From CAYQMF01 sp964418595 (GTDB taxonomy: Bacteria > Planctomycetota > UBA1135 > UBA2386): a DNA stretch of 12,228 bases. Both the position numbers and the translations under genes were made by a program. The notes beneath the pieces are model-generated. The model worked only from the letters and a program-made list of their open reading frames with translations, was not told the origin of the DNA and searched no databases. Numbering within the stretch: position 1 is the first letter of the stretch; each line of letters opens with the position of its first letter. This document shows positions 8,657-12,228 of the stretch, piece by piece. The stretch lies in NCBI GenBank assembly GCA_964418595.1, contig CAYQMF010000161.1, forward strand, positions 1-12,228, read 5' to 3'.

Positions 8657-10015
8657 TCAAGCGATGGGTTCGGAGCGCCGCTGGTAGTTCTCGAAACGCA
8701 TGAACTCCGGGAAGAAGCGGAGCTGGATCTCGCCGGTCGGACCGTTGCGCTGCTTGGCGATGATCACCTGCGCGAGGCCGGCGTTCTCTTCGGTGCGTTT
8801 GTAGTAGTCGTCGCGGTGCAAGAGCATGACAACGTCGGCGTCCTGTTCGATCGCGCCGGATTCTCGCAGGTCGCTCATGCGCGGACGATGGTCGTCGCGG
8901 TTTTCCACGTCGCGGTTGAGCTGCGACAGGGCGATCACCGGGACCCTCAGCTCGCGGGCCACGGCCTTGAGGCCACGCGAGATGATCGCGATCTCCTGCT
9001 GCCGGCTCTCCACGCGCTGGCCCGCGGTCATCAGCTGCAGGTAGTCGACGACGATCAGCTTGAGCTTGTCGCCATGGCGTTGCTTGAGACGCCGGCACTT
9101 CGCGCGCGCCTGCACGATGGAGAGACCCGCGGAGTCGTCGACGAAGATCGGCGCCTCGTACAACGACTCGGCCTCCTGATGCAGGCGCTGGTACTGCTCG
9201 TTGGTGATCCGCCCCTTCCGCAGCGCCATGCCGTGCACCTGGGCCCGCGAGCAGAGCATGTTCTGGATGACTTGCTGCGCGGACATCTCGAGGCTGAAGA
9301 AGATCACGCCGTTGCCGTCACGGGCCACGCGCTCCACGAGGTTGAGCGCGAGCGAGGTCTTCCCCATCGACGGCCGCGCCGCCAGGATCCCGAGTTCGCC
9401 CGGGTGCAGGCCGCCGGTCATGTCATCGAAGTCGTAGTAGCCGGTGGCGAGGCCGGTGAGCCGACCCTCGCGTTCGCGCAGGTGATCGATCCGATCGAAG
9501 GTCTCCGCGAGGATCTGGTCGATGCTCTTGGCCTCGGTCGCCTGCCCATCGCGCGCGATCTGGAAGATGCGGCGCTCCGCCTCCTCGAGCAGTTCGCGCG
9601 GCTCCAGGCTGTTCTCGTAGGCGAAGCGCGAGATCTCGAGGCACGCCTCGAGCACCTGCCGGGAGATCGCCTTCTCGCGCACGATCTCGGCGTGGTAGAC
9701 GACCGCAGCCGGCGACACGACCGCGGCCGCGAGATCCATGATCGCGTCGCGCCCGCCAGCCTCGTCGAGGAGAGCCTTGCGCAGGAGGTGCTCCTCCACC
9801 GCGATGGGGTCGGCGGCGCGCTTCTCGTCGTGGACCTCGCAGATCGACCGGAAGATCACCTGGTGCGCGGGGACGTAGAAGTCCTCCGGCTTGAGCAGGA
9901 TCGAGATGTCGGTGAGCGAATCGGGATGCAGCATCAGCGCGCCCAGCACGGAGCGCTCCGCGTCGACATTGCGAGGCACACCTCGCTCCTGCGCCGTCTG
10001 CACGAAGTCAACCAT
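8657..10015 (-). CDS. dnaB: Replicative DNA helicase DnaB
   Basis: DnaB is the hexameric helicase that unwinds DNA at the replication fork. The 452-residue protein has the normal two-domain layout. The N-terminal helical domain (about 12-115) starts with PRNVDAERSVLGALM. After a linker comes the RecA-like motor (about 185-452), with TGYYDFDDMTGGLHPGEL, Walker A (ARPSMGKTS, 213-221), the catalytic Glu in SLEMS (243), Walker B (LIVVDYLQL, 320-328), SQLNRDVENR (364-373) and the arginine-finger region KQRNGPTGEI (421-430). No intein or insertion is seen. The ATG at 10015 is fixed by a strong GGAAGGA site five bases upstream; a frame extension to 10102 is not needed. It precedes bamA by 14 bases, so the two are probably cotranscribed. 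Confidence 0.97.
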   Translation of the reverse strand: MVDFVQTAQERGVPRNVDAERSVLGALMLHPDSLTDISILLKPEDFYVPAHQVIFRSICEVHDEKRAADPIAVEEHLLRKALLDEAGGRDAIMDLAAAVVSPAAVVYHAEIVREKAISRQVLEACLEISRFAYENSLEPRELLEEAERRIFQIARDGQATEAKSIDQILAETFDRIDHLREREGRLTGLATGYYDFDDMTGGLHPGELGILAARPSMGKTSLALNLVERVARDGNGVIFFSLEMSAQQVIQNMLCSRAQVHGMALRKGRITNEQYQRLHQEAESLYEAPIFVDDSAGLSIVQARAKCRRLKQRHGDKLKLIVVDYLQLMTAGQRVESRQQEIAIISRGLKAVARELRVPVIALSQLNRDVENRDDHRPRMSDLRESGAIEQDADVVMLLHRDDYYKRTEENAGLAQVIIAKQRNGPTGEIQLRFFPEFMRFENYQRRSEPIA

Positions 10016-10240
10016 GCTGATCCTTCCGGTGGTGCTGCTCGCCAAGCCAGTTCTCGTGACCACCGCCGGCCGCACCGCCGGTGGCATGGTCACCTCGACC
10101 ACGACGCCGTCACGAGCGCCTTCTTCTAGGGGGCCGCCGACCCCGAGCGCCAGAGTGAGGGTCTTGTTGGAAGATGTGGGAAGGCCTGAGCAGGCCCGCC
10201 GCGCCGGCGGATGCGCCCGGCGACGCCGCCAGTTTTTTTC
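10016..10240. other. Intergenic region upstream of dnaB, with hairpin and T7 tract
   Basis: These 225 bases lie between the end of the FtsK-like membrane protein gene and dnaB and probably contain the dnaB promoter, though I cannot point to its boxes. On the plus strand a GGCGG/CCGCC stem (10206-10210 with 10226-10230) is followed, after AG, by seven Ts (10233-10239), a terminator-like shape facing the wrong way for the minus-strand genes. A palindrome GGCCTGAGCAGGCC sits at 10184-10197, with too small a loop for a good terminator. No gene is seen in either direction. Confidence 0.4.
10021..10027 (-). promoter_or_regulatory. Ribosome binding site of dnaB
   Basis: GGAAGGA lies five bases before the ATG at 10015 and decides that start over the upstream open frame. 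Confidence 0.8.
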
Positions 10241-11467
10241 TCAGCGTGCATCCCACTGGGCCAACGTGGTCGCGACGCCGCCCTGCGGCGCACCGCGGGC
10301 GCCGTCCACCACGCCGAAGTCGCGCAACGCGTCCAGGAGATCCTGTGCCTCGCCCGCCGAACAGCCGAGGCGGCGTCGCAGCAGCGTGACGGAGGCACGG
10401 CCGGCGGCGAGCACTTCGCGGGCGGCGAGATCGACGTCCTCCGGGACGCTCGCCGGGGCCGGACGCGGCAGCTCGTAGGTCGGAGCCTCCACAGCCTCCG
10501 CGTCGTTCGGAGCGGCGCGCGGAGCTGCCGGTGTCAGTTCGACGATCGGCTCGTTCGGCGCAGGGTCGCCGTCGCTCTCCTCGTCTGCTTCTTCCTCGGC
10601 GTCGCGGTCCGGCTCGATGGCAGTTCCGGTCGCCTCGTCCCACGCGACCTCGAACTCCTCCGTCTCCGCAATCACCGGGTCACACTCGACGATGCCCGCG
10701 TCCCGCGTGTCGATCACCGCCCCATCGTCGGTGCCGACCGGTGCCAGCGGCGGCGCCGGGTCCACCGCCTGCGCGGCCGCGAACCCCGCCACCGATTCGT
10801 CCTCCAGCACGATGCGCTTGCGGGGTGCCGGGGCACCCTCCGCGCTCACCCGCGCCTGCTCACCGTAGATCCCGGCGAAGGCCAGTTCGCGGAATGCGTC
10901 CGTTGCCTCCGGCTCCACGCCGGACTCGACCGCCGGGGCGCCCCGGCCGCGCGCCAGGGCCTCGAAGTGACGGTAGAAGAGGAAGTCGGTGGCAAGGAAC
11001 AGGGTCGCCAGCGCCGCGCCGAGCGCCAGCAGCGCGCTGAAGACCACGCCGAACACGCTCACGAGGCGCACCGCGAGGAAGGTCCCGACGATGCCGGCGT
11101 GCGGCGGCGGCGCGACGCCGTCGGTGCCGAGGTTCACGACCAAGGCGAGGCTCAGCGCGAACGTCGTCATCCAGCCGATCCGCGCCCAGGGCCGTTCGAA
11201 GCGTCCGGTGACGAACCACACGGAGCACCACGCGAACATCAGGAGCCAGAACATGAAGGTGGGGACGAAGCCCATCCACCGGTACATCCCGACGACCGCG
11301 CCCTGGAAGAAGCCCCAGGCTTCGCCCGTGCCCTGCAGGACGGTGTGGTAGTAGACCAGCGCCGACAGACAGAACATCGACGCCGCGATCGGGCAGAGGG
11401 GCAGCGCCCAATGCCAGCGCCAAGCGCCTTGACCTCGACCGAGTCCAGGTTCGTGTTGCCCCTGCAT
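10241..11467 (-). CDS. FtsK-like membrane protein lacking the motor domain (4TM plus gamma-like winged helix)
   Basis: A 408-residue protein. Residues about 21-165 form a membrane domain of four probable helices (about 21-43, 66-86, 97-115, 141-162). Its pattern, ending GIVGTF-LAVRL-SVFG and then ATLFLATDFLFY, resembles the FtsK N-terminal 4TM domain. Residues about 172-343 are an acidic, Pro/Ala-rich, probably disordered linker with no Walker motifs. Residues 344-408 resemble the FtsK gamma domain (EVLAAGRASVTLLRRRLG, then GVVDG, ending TLAQWDAR). By eye this matches about 24 of 64 positions of the gamma domain encoded by the neighbouring ftsK, with one gap. The FtsK alpha/beta ATPase is absent. 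The two arginines of FtsK's recognition helix are replaced by E373 and D376, so sequence-specific DNA binding is doubtful. The ATG at 11467 is preferred over TTG at 11488 because GGGAGG sits five bases upstream. It could be a membrane partner, decoy or regulator of FtsK; that is inference. Confidence 0.75.
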   Translation of the reverse strand: MQGQHEPGLGRGQGAWRWHWALPLCPIAASMFCLSALVYYHTVLQGTGEAWGFFQGAVVGMYRWMGFVPTFMFWLLMFAWCSVWFVTGRFERPWARIGWMTTFALSLALVVNLGTDGVAPPPHAGIVGTFLAVRLVSVFGVVFSALLALGAALATLFLATDFLFYRHFEALARGRGAPAVESGVEPEATDAFRELAFAGIYGEQARVSAEGAPAPRKRIVLEDESVAGFAAAQAVDPAPPLAPVGTDDGAVIDTRDAGIVECDPVIAETEEFEVAWDEATGTAIEPDRDAEEEADEESDGDPAPNEPIVELTPAAPRAAPNDAEAVEAPTYELPRPAPASVPEDVDLAAREVLAAGRASVTLLRRRLGCSAGEAQDLLDALRDFGVVDGARGAPQGGVATTLAQWDAR

Positions 11468-11472
11468 CGGAG

Positions 11473-11478
11473 CCTCCC
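11473..11478 (-). promoter_or_regulatory. Ribosome binding site of the FtsK-like membrane protein gene
   Basis: GGGAGG lies five bases before the ATG at 11467 and favours this start over the TTG seven codons upstream. Confidence 0.75.
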
Positions 11479-11520
11479 AGGTTCGCAACCTTTCAAACCG
11501 CCAGGCGATCGCCCAGGTGC

Positions 11521-11550
11521 GACCGCCAACCGCAGCGGACGGTAGCGGTC
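11521..11550. other. Imperfect inverted repeat between ftsK and the FtsK-like gene
   Basis: GACCGC/GCGGTC arms enclose a nested ACCG/CGGT pairing with a seven-base loop, inside the 119-base gap (11468-11586). No T-run follows on the minus strand, so it is not a standard terminator. A second small GAGGG/CCCTC hairpin lies immediately after the ftsK stop. They could attenuate or stabilise the transcript, or be chance at this GC content. Confidence 0.3.
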
Positions 11551-11586
11551 ACGGCCGCAGGCCACAAGAGGTTGGAGGGCTCCCCC

Positions 11587-12228
11587 TCAGGCTTCGCCGT
11601 CGCGCCCCGCCCGGTCACCCAGCGCGTCGGCCGCACCTTCGTCCGCGTCGCCTTCGCCAACGCCGTCGCCCGCGTCCCCCGCCTCGATCTCGCCCGCGTC
11701 GATCTCGCCCGCGTCGATCCGCTCCAGTTCCTCGGCAATCGCCAGCTCGCGCGCCCGCCAGTCGTCGAGCGTCATCAGCACGTCGCGCGACTTCGAACCG
11801 TTGAACCCGCCCACGAGGCCGTCTTCCTCCATCAGCTCGAGCAGACGCGTGGCGCGCGTGTAACCCACGGCGAGCGCGCGCTGCAGGAGGGTCGCCGATC
11901 CGCGCTGCTGGCCGAGGATGACCTCGACCGCCTTCTCGTACATGTCGTCCTTGTCGCTGGGCCCGCGCTGCGATCCGGTCTTGGTCTGCACCAGTTCCGG
12001 CAGGAACGCCGGCTTCTGGCCCTTGTCCGCGAGGAACTGCACGACGCGCTGGATCTCCGTGTCCGACACGAAGGCACCCTGCGCGCGCACCAGCTTGTTG
12101 GCGCCGGGCGGCACGTAGAGCATGTCGCCGTGGCCGAGCAGCTTCTCGGCGCCGTTGCTGTCGAGGATCACGCGCGAGTCGATGCGCCGGTTGACCTTGA
12201 ACGCGATCTGGCACGGCAGGTTGGCCTT
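11587..12228 (-). CDS. ftsK: DNA translocase FtsK, C-terminal part (5' end beyond window)
   Basis: FtsK pumps chromosomal DNA at the division septum and activates XerCD recombination at dif. Only the last 213 residues are present. They begin in the end of the motor beta domain (KANLPCQIAFKVNRRIDSR, ILDSNGAEKLLGHGDMLYVP). A linker leads to the gamma winged-helix domain at about 96-153: MYEKAVEVILGQQRGSATLL, then GYTRATRLLELMEEDGLVG and GSKSRDVLM. Arg125 and Arg128 occupy the recognition helix that reads polar DNA motifs (KOPS) in the family. Gamma is normally the C-terminus of FtsK; here about 55 more residues follow, rich in Asp, Glu, Gly and Ala, starting with a helix (LAIAEELERIDAGE). Whether this FtsK has its own 4TM membrane domain cannot be seen. 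The motorless FtsK-like gene follows 119 bases downstream. Confidence 0.95.
   Translation of the reverse strand, partial: KANLPCQIAFKVNRRIDSRVILDSNGAEKLLGHGDMLYVPPGANKLVRAQGAFVSDTEIQRVVQFLADKGQKPAFLPELVQTKTGSQRGPSDKDDMYEKAVEVILGQQRGSATLLQRALAVGYTRATRLLELMEEDGLVGGFNGSKSRDVLMTLDDWRARELAIAEELERIDAGEIDAGEIEAGDAGDGVGEGDADEGAADALGDRAGRDGEA
11684..11713. repeat. Two perfect 15-base tandem repeats in the ftsK acidic tail
   Basis: The unit tcgatctcgcccgcg occurs twice in tandem and is followed by a partial third copy. It encodes the repeated IDAGE pentapeptide of the FtsK C-terminal tail, and 15 bases keep the frame. This suggests recent slippage expansion in a low-constraint tail. Confidence 0.85.

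Noticed and set aside
6546..8687. 713-codon plus-strand open frame opposite bamA
   Set aside because: Antisense to a well-supported BamA. The translation is Arg/Val/Leu-rich with no recognisable motif.
8643..9098. N-terminal extension of bamA to an ATG at 9098
   Set aside because: It would overlap dnaB and put a long Arg-rich stretch before the signal peptide.
8561..10129. 522-codon plus-strand open frame opposite dnaB
   Set aside because: Antisense to dnaB with all helicase motifs on the other strand; shadow composition.
10110..10643. 177-codon minus-strand frame overlapping the end of the FtsK-like gene
   Set aside because: Arg/Gly-rich out-of-frame shadow with no ribosome binding site; the overlapping frame encodes the gamma-like domain.

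Overview
The window is very GC-rich DNA in which every gene I can support lies on the minus strand. The long plus-strand reading frames are antisense shadows. A BamA-type outer-membrane protein shows a diderm (Gram-negative) bacterium. The run of 10 Ns inside hutU shows a draft or metagenome assembly. I cannot fix the phylum from this much sequence. Planctomycetota or another deep-branching high-GC diderm lineage is a guess, not a result.

Reading in the direction of transcription (high to low coordinates), the window opens with the C-terminal end of the FtsK DNA translocase (12228-11587), including its gamma winged-helix domain and an unusual acidic tail. Next is a 408-residue membrane protein (11467-10241). 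It has an FtsK-like four-helix membrane domain and an FtsK-gamma-like C-terminus but no ATPase motor between them. A 225-base gap follows, then dnaB (10015-8657), then bamA (8642-6081) only 14 bases later. The histidine-degradation genes hutH (6033-4489) and hutU (4446-2807) follow. The hutU reading frame is interrupted only by the assembly gap.

After a 190-base gap comes a tight three-gene operon: a soluble BY-kinase-type P-loop ATPase (2616-1852), a coiled-coil protein (1850-1059) and a MamK-family actin-like protein (1039 to the window edge). Spacings are 1 and 19 bases and the last two genes have clear ribosome binding sites. The operon looks like a filament system made of an actin, a coiled-coil partner and a regulatory ATPase or kinase. 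No magnetosome genes are visible beside it.

The two places most worth a second look are this MamK-like actin operon and the motorless FtsK-like protein next to ftsK. In that protein the gamma-like domain carries acidic residues where FtsK has the arginines of its DNA-recognition helix. The remaining genes (dnaB, bamA, hutH, hutU) are conventional.
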